Source of the DNA: Thalassotalea ponticola
Lineage (GTDB): Bacteria > Pseudomonadota > Gammaproteobacteria > Enterobacterales > Alteromonadaceae
Reading direction: 5' to 3'
Length of the DNA stretch: 64,000 bases
NCBI RefSeq assembly: GCF_041379045.1
Contig: NZ_CP166871.1
Span: forward strand, 1,054,001 to 1,118,000
The position numbers and the translations under genes are program-made. Every line of letters begins with the position of its first letter. The stretch's first letter is position 1. This document shows, one piece after another, positions 16,583 to 25,932 of this stretch. The notes beneath the pieces are model-generated. The model did no database searches and was not told the DNA's origin. It saw nothing but the letters and a program-made list of their open reading frames with translations.

Positions 16583-18811
16583 GTGTCGATAACAGCAAAA
16601 ACAATGAAGTCTAGGCAAGTTAAAAATAATCTTGCCCGATGGATGATTTCCGCAGGAGGGGTCAGTGTCCTGTTCACCCTCGTTCTGATCTTCTTATATC
16701 TTGTTTACGTGATAAAGCCAGTATTTGAATCAGCAACGGTTGAACCTTCGCAGCAAATACAATCGCTAGCTAAAACTACTTTGGCAACGGGCGTCGATGA
16801 ATTAAAGGAAATTGCCTTTGATATCGATAATCAAGGTATTATTCGTTTTTATCAAATCCAGGCCGATAACAACCGCCAAAAGAGTCAGTTGTTACTCGAG
16901 CGTGACTTAGTTCGCAACGATGAGCAATTAGTCTCGGTATACAGCTCAAATGACGGTCAGTATATTTTGTTGCTCGACGGCGGTTTGGTGCGAATTGTAC
17001 GACCGACCTTTAAGGCGGAATTTATTGGCGACACGCGTATTATTCATCCAGGCCTTGATTTTCCGCTTGGTGAAGAGGCGATTTTGGTGGATGAACAGCA
17101 ACAGGCCATTCGTCGTCTGTCGTTTGCGATGAGCACAGAGCGCGCTACTTTTATCGCGGTCACCGCAGATCAACGTTTAATTAAAACATCCTTAGTTGCC
17201 GAAGACGACTTCGATTATGACCCTGAGTACTCTGCTGAGTATCAGGTGGTGAAAGAAAATGTTGATGTCATTAATTTTGTAGGCATTACGCCAGATATGA
17301 GCACTGCGTTTGTTGCCGTCGGAGATCGCGTTGATGTCTATGACTTTGCCGATGAGTGGGACGTTCCTAAACGCGCCGAATTTATTCCGGTCACCGAGCC
17401 TAATCAACACATAACCTCAATGGCTTTGTTATCCGGCTCGAGTTCGGTTTTGTTGGGCACAAGCGACGGCCAAGTTCATCAATACTTTGAAGTGGCGGCG
17501 GAAGATGGTCGACACTTCAAACGCATTCGCTCGTTTGCGGTAAGCGATAGTGAAGCGGTTGTTGAACTTTATCCTGAGCGGTATCGCAAAAGCTTTTATG
17601 CTGTTACCGAGTCAGGTCTGGTTGGTATTTACTACACCACCTCAGAATCCGAGTTGTGGAAAGGGAAACTATTAAATCGCGGCCAACAAGTTATGGCTAT
17701 TACGCCTCGAGCGAATGGCCTGGTTATCGCTGTGGATAGCGGTATAGAGCTACTGAAGGTTGATAACGAGCACCCAGAGGTGACTTGGTCTGCGTTATGG
17801 CAAGAAGTCTGGTACGAAGGTTATCCAGAGCCAGATTACATTTGGCAATCAACCTCGGGTTCGGATGACTTTGAGGCCAAGTTCTCGTTGATGCCAATCT
17901 CGTTTGGTACGATGAAAGCGGCGATGTATGCAATGTTGTTTGCTGTACCGATTGCTATTTCTGCAGCCATTTATACGGCCTACTTTATGCCACCAGTTAT
18001 GCGTCGTAGCGTTAAGCCTACCATCGAGTTAATGGAAGCGTTGCCGACGGTTATTCTCGGATTTTTGGCTGGCTTGTGGTTGGCGCCGTTAATAGAAAAG
18101 AATTTGCCTGCGGTATTTATGCTGTTAATCGTTTTACCATTGACAACGGTTCTCGTGGCATTTGTTTGGTATAACTTACCGAAACAATACAAAGTGTTAT
18201 TACCAGAAGCGTACTCGCCATTGATATTGTTGCCGTTTTTAGTGTTGGCGTCATGGTTGGCATTTGCTTTGTCAGGTACGGTTGAAGACGCTTTGTTTGC
18301 CGGTAATATGCGTCAATATTTAACCAATGACTTAGGTATTGACTTTGATCAGCGCAACTCGTTAGTTGTTGGTATCGCCATGGGCTTTGCGGTTATTCCA
18401 ACCATCTTCTCAATGGCCGAAGATGCGATATTTTCTGTGCCAAAACACCTCACTTCCGGCTCCCTTGCGTTAGGGGCTACACAATGGCAAACCTTAGTTA
18501 AAGTCGTGCTATTAACCGCAAGTCCCGGTATTTTCTCTGCCGTTATGATGGGCTTAGGTCGCGCTGTTGGTGAAACCATGATCGTACTGATGGCAACGGG
18601 TAATACGCCGGTAATCGATTGGTCAATCTTCCAAGGTATGCGCACCTTATCAGCCAATATCGCGGTGGAAATGCCTGAATCAGAAGTTGGTAGTTCGCAT
18701 TATCGCATCTTGTTCTTAGCCGCGTTCGTACTGTTCGTATTTACATTTTTCTTTAACACGTTAGCTGAGTTTGTGCGCCAGCGCCTACGTGAAAAATACA
18801 GTTCTCTTTAG
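16583..18811 (+). CDS. pstC: Phosphate ABC transporter permease PstC, long form
   Basis: PstC is an inner-membrane permease of the high-affinity phosphate importer PstSCAB. This copy has 742 residues, more than twice E. coli PstC (319). One N-terminal membrane helix is followed by a large extracytoplasmic region (about residues 50-430, with beta-propeller-like repeats), then the usual six-helix core from about residue 450. The permease signature lies in the second half (TSGSLALGATQWQTLVKV, then GRAVGETMIVLMATG). Long forms like this are known from Vibrio, Shewanella and relatives. The GTG start follows AAAGG. It is the first gene after the Pho-box promoter, 13 bp before pstA. No pstS is in the window. 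Confidence 0.93.
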   Translation: MSITAKTMKSRQVKNNLARWMISAGGVSVLFTLVLIFLYLVYVIKPVFESATVEPSQQIQSLAKTTLATGVDELKEIAFDIDNQGIIRFYQIQADNNRQKSQLLLERDLVRNDEQLVSVYSSNDGQYILLLDGGLVRIVRPTFKAEFIGDTRIIHPGLDFPLGEEAILVDEQQQAIRRLSFAMSTERATFIAVTADQRLIKTSLVAEDDFDYDPEYSAEYQVVKENVDVINFVGITPDMSTAFVAVGDRVDVYDFADEWDVPKRAEFIPVTEPNQHITSMALLSGSSSVLLGTSDGQVHQYFEVAAEDGRHFKRIRSFAVSDSEAVVELYPERYRKSFYAVTESGLVGIYYTTSESELWKGKLLNRGQQVMAITPRANGLVIAVDSGIELLKVDNEHPEVTWSALWQEVWYEGYPEPDYIWQSTSGSDDFEAKFSLMPISFGTMKAAMYAMLFAVPIAISAAIYTAYFMPPVMRRSVKPTIELMEALPTVILGFLAGLWLAPLIEKNLPAVFMLLIVLPLTTVLVAFVWYNLPKQYKVLLPEAYSPLILLPFLVLASWLAFALSGTVEDALFAGNMRQYLTNDLGIDFDQRNSLVVGIAMGFAVIPTIFSMAEDAIFSVPKHLTSGSLALGATQWQTLVKVVLLTASPGIFSAVMMGLGRAVGETMIVLMATGNTPVIDWSIFQGMRTLSANIAVEMPESEVGSSHYRILFLAAFVLFVFTFFFNTLAEFVRQRLREKYSSL

Positions 18812-18824
18812 GGGTTAATGAACA

Positions 18825-20459
18825 ATGAATAATTGGTTTAAATCAGGTTCTCCTTGGGTGTGGCTAAGCGCCGCCGGTGTGACTATTAGCTTGATTTCTG
18901 TTGTTGGCTTATTGTTTTTGATTGCCTCTCGAGGGTTGTCGTACTTTTGGCCATCAGATATCCATCAGTTTCAATTACAAGATCCAAGTGGCGTACGCTC
19001 AACGGTTATTGGTGAAATTTATGACACTGAACAAGTCCCTGCCTCGCAGCTAGAGCATATCGAACTCGACCTAGGCGACGCTGAGTATGTCACTCGTTAC
19101 TTAGTTAAAACCGGTAACCGAGAGTTGGTACCGCTAGATTTTCGTTGGGTGTTGGGGCCGATGATCGTCGAGCGTTCACTGCCGCAAAACGTTGCGGTGA
19201 TAGAACGTCGCACCAATGGTAACTTTTACGGTTTTATCGAACAGGTATACATGGATGGCAAGCCTGTCGAGGCGGCGCAACTCGACTCGTTTATTGAGCG
19301 CGTTAATGACTTGCAGGACGATATTAACGAGTTGCAAAAAGTTGATATCGGCGCCATTAACTACGAGCTAGAACGAATTCGCTTACAAGAGCGAAAAGCG
19401 CAACTTGATGGCGAGCTTGATGATAATCTGCAAGCTGAGTTTGACAGTCGCAGACAAGCTCTTAATGCTGAATATTTGCAACTGGAGAGTCGTTTAGCCA
19501 CCCTCAGAGAGGAGGTGCAGCGCGATAAAATCGTCGTTCGCGCAATGGACGGTACATCGGTCGACATCCCGTTAGACATGGTCATTCAAATTAACTTTAA
19601 CAATGACATGGGCTTTTTTGCTAAGTTAGGTATGTTCTTTGCGCAAATTGGTGCATTTATTGGTGATGACCCGCGCGAAGCAAACACCGAAGGCGGCGTT
19701 TTTCCTGCTATCTTTGGTACCGTGTTAATGGTGTTGTTGATGACCGTGATTGTTGCCCCTCTCGGTGTGGTTGCGGCAATTTATCTACACGAATACGCTG
19801 GTAACAACGCGTTTACCAAGTTACTGCGCATTGCCGTTATTAACTTGGCGGGTGTCCCATCAATTGTGTATGGTGTGTTTGGTTTAGGCTTCTTCGTGTA
19901 TATGGTCGGTGGCTCGCTTGACCAACTCTTTTATCCTGAGTCTTTACCAAGCCCAACATTTGGCTCGCCTGGCGTACTTTGGTCAGCGTTAACACTGGCG
20001 ATATTAACATTACCGGTGGTTATCGTTTCAACCGAAGAGGGCTTGTCGCGCATTCCCGCGAATATGCGTCATGGCTCATTGGCATTGGGGGCGACGAAAG
20101 CGGAAACTCTTTGGCGTATTATTATTCCGATTGCCAGCCCTGCAATCATGACCGGTATCATTTTGGCAATTGCCCGAGCAGCTGGAGAAGTCGCGCCATT
20201 GATGTTAGTTGGTGTGGTGAAAATGGCACCGACCTTGCCACTTGACGGTAACTTCCCGTTTTTACATCTAGAACGCAAGTTTATGCACTTAGGCTTTCAC
20301 ATATACGATGTCGGTTTTCAAAGCCCCAATGTTGAAGCTGCGCGCCCATTGGTTTACGCCACGGCACTGTTGCTGGTAACCATCATTGTTACCCTAAATA
20401 TGACTGCAGTCAGCATTCGTAACCGTTTACGTGAAAAGTATAAGGCGTTAGAGCACTAA
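18825..20459 (+). CDS. pstA: Phosphate ABC transporter permease PstA, long form
   Basis: This second permease subunit of the phosphate importer has 544 residues, compared with 296 in E. coli. The extra length is an insertion between the first helix and the permease core, about residues 45-285, including a long coiled coil (residues 155-225, rich in Leu, Glu, Arg and Gln). The core has the permease motif MRHGSLALGATKAETLWRI and then ARAAGEVAPLMLVG. Both permeases in this operon therefore carry large periplasmic domains that could interact with each other or with the binding protein. A strong AGGGG lies before the ATG. Confidence 0.93.
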   Translation: MNNWFKSGSPWVWLSAAGVTISLISVVGLLFLIASRGLSYFWPSDIHQFQLQDPSGVRSTVIGEIYDTEQVPASQLEHIELDLGDAEYVTRYLVKTGNRELVPLDFRWVLGPMIVERSLPQNVAVIERRTNGNFYGFIEQVYMDGKPVEAAQLDSFIERVNDLQDDINELQKVDIGAINYELERIRLQERKAQLDGELDDNLQAEFDSRRQALNAEYLQLESRLATLREEVQRDKIVVRAMDGTSVDIPLDMVIQINFNNDMGFFAKLGMFFAQIGAFIGDDPREANTEGGVFPAIFGTVLMVLLMTVIVAPLGVVAAIYLHEYAGNNAFTKLLRIAVINLAGVPSIVYGVFGLGFFVYMVGGSLDQLFYPESLPSPTFGSPGVLWSALTLAILTLPVVIVSTEEGLSRIPANMRHGSLALGATKAETLWRIIIPIASPAIMTGIILAIARAAGEVAPLMLVGVVKMAPTLPLDGNFPFLHLERKFMHLGFHIYDVGFQSPNVEAARPLVYATALLLVTIIVTLNMTAVSIRNRLREKYKALEH

Positions 20460-20512
20460 CGAGATTGTGCTCTAACCACCCATTAAAGATTTAAAACAGA
20501 GTATGTATAACC

Positions 20513-21337
20513 ATGATTAATGTGAAACCTGAAATTGCAATGCCAAGCAGTGAGATCATCGATATTAATAACTTATCACCAGAGCAAGTAGCACTGGAAA
20601 TAAAGGGATTAAATTTATACTACGGTGACAAGCAAGCGTTAAATGACATTTCGATGAAGATACCCAAGGGCCAAGTAACCGCGTTTATTGGACCAAGTGG
20701 TTGCGGTAAATCAACTTTACTGCGCTGTATTAACCGCATGAATGACTTAGTCGACAGTTGCCGTATTGAAGGTCAGATAGAGCTTCACGGCGAAAACATT
20801 TATGGCAAGCACGTTGATGTTGCTCAGCTGCGTCGCAAAGTCGGTATGGTATTTCAACGTCCGAACCCATTTCCGAAAACCATTTACGAAAACGTCGTAT
20901 ACGGGTTGCGTTTGGTTGGCGAGAACAATCGACGCGTGTTAGATGAAGTATGTGAGCGCTCATTGCGAGCCGCCGCACTGTGGAATGAGGTTAAAGACCG
21001 ACTGCACGACAGTGCCTTGGGCTTATCAGGTGGACAACAACAACGTTTGGTTATTGCGCGCGCGATAGCCATTGAACCTGAAGTGCTACTATTAGATGAA
21101 CCTACATCGGCACTGGATCCCATTTCAACACTGACCATTGAAGAACTAATCAATGATCTAAAACAAAAATACACGGTGGTTATAGTAACTCATAACATGC
21201 AACAAGCGGCTCGTGTATCCGATCAAACCGCCTTTATGTACATGGGCGATTTAATTGAATACGCAGACACCAACACCTTGTTCACTACACCAAGTAAACA
21301 AAAAACAGAAGATTACATTACCGGTCGTTACGGTTAA
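20513..21337 (+). CDS. pstB: Phosphate ABC transporter ATP-binding protein PstB
   Basis: This is the ATPase subunit of the phosphate importer, 274 residues and cytoplasmic. Walker A is [11 protein letters not shown] near residue 62, the Q-loop [10 protein letters not shown], the signature LSGGQQQR and Walker [14 protein letters not shown], followed by the switch histidine in VTHNM. These are the standard PstB motifs. A short N-terminal extension of about 25 residues precedes the ABC domain. It is the third gene of the pst operon. With PhoU and PhoR, PstB also reports phosphate sufficiency in the known Pho systems. Confidence 0.96.
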   Translation: MINVKPEIAMPSSEIIDINNLSPEQVALEIKGLNLYYGDKQALNDISMKIPKGQVTAFIGPSGCGKSTLLRCINRMNDLVDSCRIEGQIELHGENIYGKHVDVAQLRRKVGMVFQRPNPFPKTIYENVVYGLRLVGENNRRVLDEVCERSLRAAALWNEVKDRLHDSALGLSGGQQQRLVIARAIAIEPEVLLLDEPTSALDPISTLTIEELINDLKQKYTVVIVTHNMQQAARVSDQTAFMYMGDLIEYADTNTLFTTPSKQKTEDYITGRYG

Positions 21338-21352
21338 TCAAGGAGTCGTATT

Positions 21353-22063
21353 ATGGATACATTAGATACTGGCCGACACATATCAGGCCAATTTAACCAA
21401 GAGCTCGATGCTGTTCGAAATGACGTGATGATCATGGGTGGCTTGGTTGAACAACAGCTCAAAGACGCGTTGCGTTCAGTACATGAAGACAATGAAGAAC
21501 TCGCACAAAAAGTACTATCAAGTGATTACAAAATTAATCGCATGGAAGTGTCAATTGACGAGGTATGTACGCGTATCATTGCAAAGCGTCAACCAGCTGC
21601 CAGTGATTTGCGCTTGATTATGGCTATCATCAAAACAATCGCAGACTTAGAGCGCATTGCCGATGAAGCGGAAAAAATCGCCAAGGTTACATTAGAAGAT
21701 TTCAGTGCGAAGCAAAAAGAGTTGGTCCTAAGTTTAGAAAACTTAGGACAATTAACCTTGAAAACATTAAATGCATCGCTTGATGCGTTTACTCGTATGG
21801 ATTTTGATGCTGCGTTAAAAGTACATCAAAGCGATGAGCGAATTGATCGCGAATACGAAGCATTAATGCGTCAGTTAATGACCTACATGATGCAAGACCC
21901 TCGTTCAATACCGTCGATTATGTCGGTGATTTGGTCGGCTCGTGCACTAGAGCGCATTGGTGACCGATGTCAAAATATCTGTGAATACGTGATTTACTTT
22001 GTTAAAGGCAAGGTGATTCGCCATATTTCGGCCGATGCGGCGCATCAATTATTAGAGCAGTGA
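21353..22063 (+). CDS. phoU: Phosphate signalling protein PhoU
   Basis: This peripheral membrane protein of 236 residues couples Pst transport to PhoR signalling. It is all-helical with two repeats of the PhoU fold. The metal-binding E/D-x-x-x-D type motifs are visible as DLERIADEAEKIAK near residue 103 and ALERIGDRCQNICEY near residue 200. The length matches E. coli PhoU (241). The ribosome-binding site AAGGAG is strong. It is the last gene of the Pho-box operon and is followed by a terminator. Confidence 0.95.
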   Translation: MDTLDTGRHISGQFNQELDAVRNDVMIMGGLVEQQLKDALRSVHEDNEELAQKVLSSDYKINRMEVSIDEVCTRIIAKRQPAASDLRLIMAIIKTIADLERIADEAEKIAKVTLEDFSAKQKELVLSLENLGQLTLKTLNASLDAFTRMDFDAALKVHQSDERIDREYEALMRQLMTYMMQDPRSIPSIMSVIWSARALERIGDRCQNICEYVIYFVKGKVIRHISADAAHQLLEQ

Positions 22064-22095
22064 AATTCGTCTTTTGACAACAAATTTTGAGAAAT

Positions 22096-22136
22096 AAGCT
22101 AGAATTGCTACAGCAAGCCTAGCTTTTAATTTTAAT
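22096..22136 (+). terminator. Terminator after the pst-phoU operon
   Basis: The outer stem is AAGCTAG (22096-22102) with CTAGCTT (22119-22125), and the inner stem TTGCT/AGCAA (22105-22116). A TTTTAATTTTAAT tail follows. It separates phoU from the DUF47-PiT unit. Confidence 0.7.
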
Positions 22137-22264
22137 AGGTAAAAATTTAACTTTTTTGTGTGAAAATGGTTGATATTTATACGCTATTTTTTTTAATTTG
22201 TAGCGAAATAGTGTATATTGGCAGCGATTTTTAATCACGCAGTTAAGCCTGCAGGATAATAAAT

Positions 22265-22942
22265 ATGAGTGGAAATAATATACTGGGTGTGTTTGCAAAG
22301 TCACCCATCAAACCTTTGGAAAAACACATTCGTAAAGTACATGAGTGTACGTCGCATTTACCTGACTTTTTTAAAGCTTGTGCTGAAGAAAATTGGGAAA
22401 AAGCCGAGGATATTCGCAAAACGATTTCATCACTTGAAAAAGAAGCTGATAAGTTGAAACGTGAAATTCGCAACGAATTACCCAGTGGCATTTTTATGCC
22501 AGTGCAACGTACCGATGTACTTGAGTTGGTTAGTCAACAAGACAAAATTGCCAACAAAGCCAAAGACATAGCGGGTCGCTTTTTAGGTCGAAAAATGGAA
22601 GCGCCAGCGTCTCTGTTAGCCGACTTTGACGCCTATGTAAGCCGCTGTTTAGACGCAGTAAAACAAGCGGCAAAAGCGATTAATGAACTTGATGATCTAC
22701 TTGAAGCAGGTTTTCGTGGCCGAGAGGTTGATTTGGTTGAAAATATGATCGAAAAACTGGCCAAAATCGAAGATGATACCGACCGCATGCAGGTTGAGTT
22801 GCGTCGCAACTTATTGGCGATTGAAGATCAACTCAACCCAGTTGATGTGATCTTTTTATATCAAATTATTGAGTGGGTTGGCGATTTGGCCGATCTTGCC
22901 GAGCGTGTTGGTGCGCGTTTAGAAATTATGCTCGCACGCTAA
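22265..22942 (+). CDS. DUF47 (TIGR00153) PhoU-like phosphate transport regulator
   Basis: This 225-residue helical protein of the DUF47 family, distantly related to PhoU, is typically encoded beside PiT transporters and is thought to modulate them. It opens with the usual NNILGVFAKSPIKPLEKH. Charged heptad-like helices follow, with the conserved MQVELRRNLLAIEDQLNPVD and a C-terminal WVGDLADLAERVGARLE segment. The gene lies 10 bp before the PiT gene, so the two form an operon. A TATATT at 22214-22219 is a possible -10 for this unit, which appears independent of the Pho box. Confidence 0.92.
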   Translation: MSGNNILGVFAKSPIKPLEKHIRKVHECTSHLPDFFKACAEENWEKAEDIRKTISSLEKEADKLKREIRNELPSGIFMPVQRTDVLELVSQQDKIANKAKDIAGRFLGRKMEAPASLLADFDAYVSRCLDAVKQAAKAINELDDLLEAGFRGREVDLVENMIEKLAKIEDDTDRMQVELRRNLLAIEDQLNPVDVIFLYQIIEWVGDLADLAERVGARLEIMLAR

Positions 22943-22952
22943 GGGGTAATTC

Positions 22953-24218
22953 ATGGAAATTTTAATCAATTACGGTAGTGAGCTGGTAATTTTTGCTGCT
23001 ATCGTAGGTTTCTTCATGGCTTGGGGTATTGGTGCAAACGACGTAGCCAATGCGATGGGAACCTCGGTAGGTTCTAAAGCACTAACCATAAAGCAAGCCA
23101 TTATTGTGGCGATGATTTTTGAATTCGCCGGTGCGTATTTGGCCGGTGGTGAGGTAACATCAACCATCCGCAAGGGTATCATTGATGCGTCCTACTTTGT
23201 CGATATTCCAGAGCAGTTAGTGTTCGGTATGATATCGGCACTATTGGCAGCCGGTACTTGGTTATTGGTTGCCTCGTATATGGGCTGGCCTGTATCAACA
23301 ACGCACTCAATTGTTGGTGCCATCATTGGTTTCGCCGCTGTTGGCGTCTCTGCTGATACCGTTGCTTGGGGCAAAGTTGGTGGCATTGTTGGTAGCTGGG
23401 TTATTACACCGTTAATTGCTGGTGTGTTCTCGTTTATCATTTTCAACAGTGCGCAAAAACTGATTTTCAATACTGAAAACCCGTTAGAAAAAGCCCGTAA
23501 ATGGGTACCTATGTACATGTTCTTGGCCGGTTTTGTCTTGTCGTTAGTGACCATTAAAAAGGGTCTAAAACACGTTGGTTTGGACTTGGGTACCGCGGAA
23601 GGTTATATGTACGCGATTGCAGTAGCGGTTATCGTTGCTATTGTCGGTAAAGTATTTATCGCTCGCCTAAACTTTAAAGATTCAAAGAACAAGAGTGCCG
23701 ATTACGTCAACGTTGAAAAAGTATTTGCGGTACTTATGGTTATCACCGCTTGTTGTATGGCATTTGCGCACGGCTCAAACGACGTAGCTAACGCTATTGG
23801 TCCATTAGCTGCAGTGGTATCAGTTGTTGCCAACGAAGGTGAAATCGTTGCTAAGTCGGCATTAGCGTGGTGGATTTTACCCCTTGGTGGTTTGGGTATT
23901 GTTGCCGGTTTAGCCATTTTTGGTCATCGCGTAATTGCCACCATCGGTCACGGTATTACCCATTTAACGCCTAGCCGTGGTTTTGCTGCCGAATTAGCAG
24001 CAGCGTGTACCGTTGTGGTTGCCTCAGGTACCGGTTTACCAATTTCGACCACGCAAACGTTAGTTGGTGCGGTACTTGGTGTTGGTATGGCGCGCGGTAT
24101 CGCCGCTATCGACTTAGGTGTTGTTCGCAACATCGTGGTATCTTGGGTTGTAACTCTGCCAGTTGGTGCTGGTTTATCAATTATCTTCTTCTGGATGATC
24201 AAAGGCGCATTCATGTAA
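22953..24218 (+). CDS. Inorganic phosphate transporter, PiT family
   Basis: This low-affinity phosphate permease of 421 residues has about 10-11 membrane helices and two homologous halves. Each half carries the PiT signature: GANDVANAMGTSVGSKALT near residue 28 and HGSNDVANAIGPLAAV near residue 272. Conserved GWPVSTTHSIVGA and GLPISTTQTLVGA motifs follow at equivalent positions. PiT proteins move metal-phosphate complexes using the proton or sodium gradient. The AAGGGG ribosome-binding site lies just before the ATG. Together with the DUF47 gene it gives a second phosphate uptake route next to Pst. Confidence 0.95.
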   Translation: MEILINYGSELVIFAAIVGFFMAWGIGANDVANAMGTSVGSKALTIKQAIIVAMIFEFAGAYLAGGEVTSTIRKGIIDASYFVDIPEQLVFGMISALLAAGTWLLVASYMGWPVSTTHSIVGAIIGFAAVGVSADTVAWGKVGGIVGSWVITPLIAGVFSFIIFNSAQKLIFNTENPLEKARKWVPMYMFLAGFVLSLVTIKKGLKHVGLDLGTAEGYMYAIAVAVIVAIVGKVFIARLNFKDSKNKSADYVNVEKVFAVLMVITACCMAFAHGSNDVANAIGPLAAVVSVVANEGEIVAKSALAWWILPLGGLGIVAGLAIFGHRVIATIGHGITHLTPSRGFAAELAAACTVVVASGTGLPISTTQTLVGAVLGVGMARGIAAIDLGVVRNIVVSWVVTLPVGAGLSIIFFWMIKGAFM

Positions 24219-24248
24219 GCGCTGCGTTCAGTTGCAAACGCATACGGT

Positions 24249-24275
24249 AAAACCAGGCTTCGGCCTGGTTTTTTG
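24249..24275 (+). terminator. Terminator after the PiT gene
   Basis: AAAACCAGGC (24249-24258) pairs with GCCTGGTTTT (24263-24272) around a stable C(TTCG)G tetraloop, followed by further T residues. Confidence 0.93.
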
Positions 24276-24398
24276 TTGTTTAGCCAGTAATTTAGGTATC
24301 GCTAAGCCCTGACATATACACGATACACAAGTATTCAATTGGCATTTGTTAAGTTGATAGATTAGATTATAACTACCTATGCTTAATAGATTTTTTTA

Positions 24399-25313
24399 AT
24401 GAATAATCATTTGCCCAACCTTAAACATCTGCAGTATTTGGTGGCGCTGTACAAACACCAACACTTTCATCACGCAGCAGACGCGTGCTTTGTCTCGCAG
24501 TCGACATTGAGCAGCGCGATAATTAAGCTAGAACAATTGTTAGACTGTTCGTTAATAGAGCGTCAGCACAAGCATTTTGTGTTTACACCGCACGGCAAGG
24601 TGTTGGTTAGAATGGCAGAGCAAATACTGTATCAAGCGGATCAACTGGTCGACTTTGCCAGCGCTCAGGGGAACATTGATGCCGGCCGAATCTACATAGG
24701 CAGTATCCCGACCGTCGCGCCGTTTTTGCTGACTGATGTTGTCGATGTTGTCAAACAGCGTTATCCAAAATTGGAACTGTACATCACCGAGGCGCCAACC
24801 GCCGAATTACTGGCTCAATTACGAAGCGGAGATATTGACGTGGCGGTACTGGCGACGCCGGTTGATTTACACGGTCGAGATGACCTCAAAATGACAGAGC
24901 TTGGCAATGACCCGTTTTACATCGCTGGTGATAAAAAGCTCGTAGAACAAGTGATTAACGAGTCTTCCTATCAACACCTTCCAGCGCAATCGATCTTTTT
25001 ACTCTCCGATCAGCACTGCTTAACAGAGCATGCGATGAGTGCCTGTAAATTGATTGATAAAAGCAAACTACACCCCTTCTCAGCAACGTCATTGGCGACG
25101 CTATTACAAATGACGATCCATCATTCTGGCATTACCTTTTTACCCGAAATGGCGGTAAAAAAGGGCATCGCTAACTTACCAAAACTGTGTGTATTACCGC
25201 TACCTGAGCAACCCCTGCGCACGATCACCATGTTAGAGCGAGTAGACAGTCAACGATCAGCGAGTTTTGCACTACTTGCTAACGTGATTAAGCGTTTATT
25301 CGAAAAAAATTAA
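24399..25313 (+). CDS. oxyR: Hydrogen-peroxide-responsive LysR regulator OxyR
   Basis: This LysR-type regulator of 304 residues has an N-terminal winged HTH (residues 8-65; FHHAADACFVSQSTLSSAI in outline). The effector domain contains two cysteines, Cys207 and Cys216, in HCLTEHAMSAC. These match the redox pair Cys199/Cys208 of E. coli OxyR with identical spacing, so disulfide switching by peroxide is expected. The start lacks a clear Shine-Dalgarno sequence. No catalase or peroxidase gene is nearby, so its targets are elsewhere. The gene stands alone, upstream of an ECF sigma operon. Confidence 0.9.
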   Translation: MNNHLPNLKHLQYLVALYKHQHFHHAADACFVSQSTLSSAIIKLEQLLDCSLIERQHKHFVFTPHGKVLVRMAEQILYQADQLVDFASAQGNIDAGRIYIGSIPTVAPFLLTDVVDVVKQRYPKLELYITEAPTAELLAQLRSGDIDVAVLATPVDLHGRDDLKMTELGNDPFYIAGDKKLVEQVINESSYQHLPAQSIFLLSDQHCLTEHAMSACKLIDKSKLHPFSATSLATLLQMTIHHSGITFLPEMAVKKGIANLPKLCVLPLPEQPLRTITMLERVDSQRSASFALLANVIKRLFEKN

Positions 25314-25322
25314 ACGCAGTTA

Positions 25323-25353
25323 AAACTTTTTTCAAACTTGTCGCGACTATAGC
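25323..25353 (+). promoter_or_regulatory. Candidate ECF-type promoter of the sigma/anti-sigma operon
   Basis: An AAACTTTTTTC block (25323-25333) and a GCGACTATAG block (25344-25353) lie upstream of the sigma gene. The spacing suits the AAC-type -35 and CG-containing -10 elements of autoregulated ECF sigma factors. This is a pattern guess only; no experimental or comparative evidence is available. Confidence 0.3.
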
Positions 25354-25383
25354 TAACAGAAATAACATGAATGGATTGGACCG

Positions 25384-25932
25384 TTGTTTGAACGCAGTGA
25401 AAAAAGCCTGATAAAACTCGCTCAGCGCGGTAATAAAAGCGCCTGGATGAAGCTCATAGGGCAATACGAAAAACAAGTGTATAACTACGCCTTGCGCATG
25501 GTTGGTAATCGCGATGACGCATTGGATTTAATGCAAGATATCTTCATCAGCGTGTTTCGAAATTTAACCACGTTTCGCGGTGACAGCCAATTTAAAACCT
25601 GGTTATATCGCATTGCCCACTATCGCTGTGTCGAATTTTATCGTCGTCACAAACCCACCTTGTCGCTTGATGAGTCACCGCCGATGGTTGACGACAGCAA
25701 TCAATTTTGTCCGTTAACCGATGCTGAGCAGCAGTCGCAAGCTAAGCGCTTGACCATTGCCATGCAGACGTTATCAGTGAATCAACGGGTGGTGATTGAA
25801 CTGAAGTTTTTTCATCACTTTACGTTTGAAGAAATCGCAACTCAAATCGGTGTTTCAAGTAACACCGTCAAATCGCGCTTATACGCGGCATTAGATAAAT
25901 TAAAACACGTGCTGGAGGTAGAGTATGTCTGA
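25384..25932 (+). CDS. ECF-type RNA polymerase sigma factor
   Basis: This group-4 sigma factor has 182 residues. Region 2 (NYALRMVGNRDDALDLMQDIF, then FKTWLYRIAHYRC) spans about residues 25-90. Region 4 carries the HTH (FTFEEIATQIGVSSNTVKSRL) at about residues 145-170. There is no region 1 or 3, as in all ECF factors. The start is TTG: the frame is closed upstream by a TAA at 25363, and the first ATG would remove most of region 2. The gene overlaps the next by 8 bp, so translation is coupled to the putative anti-sigma factor. The regulon cannot be told from the sequence. Confidence 0.9.
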   Translation: MFERSEKSLIKLAQRGNKSAWMKLIGQYEKQVYNYALRMVGNRDDALDLMQDIFISVFRNLTTFRGDSQFKTWLYRIAHYRCVEFYRRHKPTLSLDESPPMVDDSNQFCPLTDAEQQSQAKRLTIAMQTLSVNQRVVIELKFFHHFTFEEIATQIGVSSNTVKSRLYAALDKLKHVLEVEYV

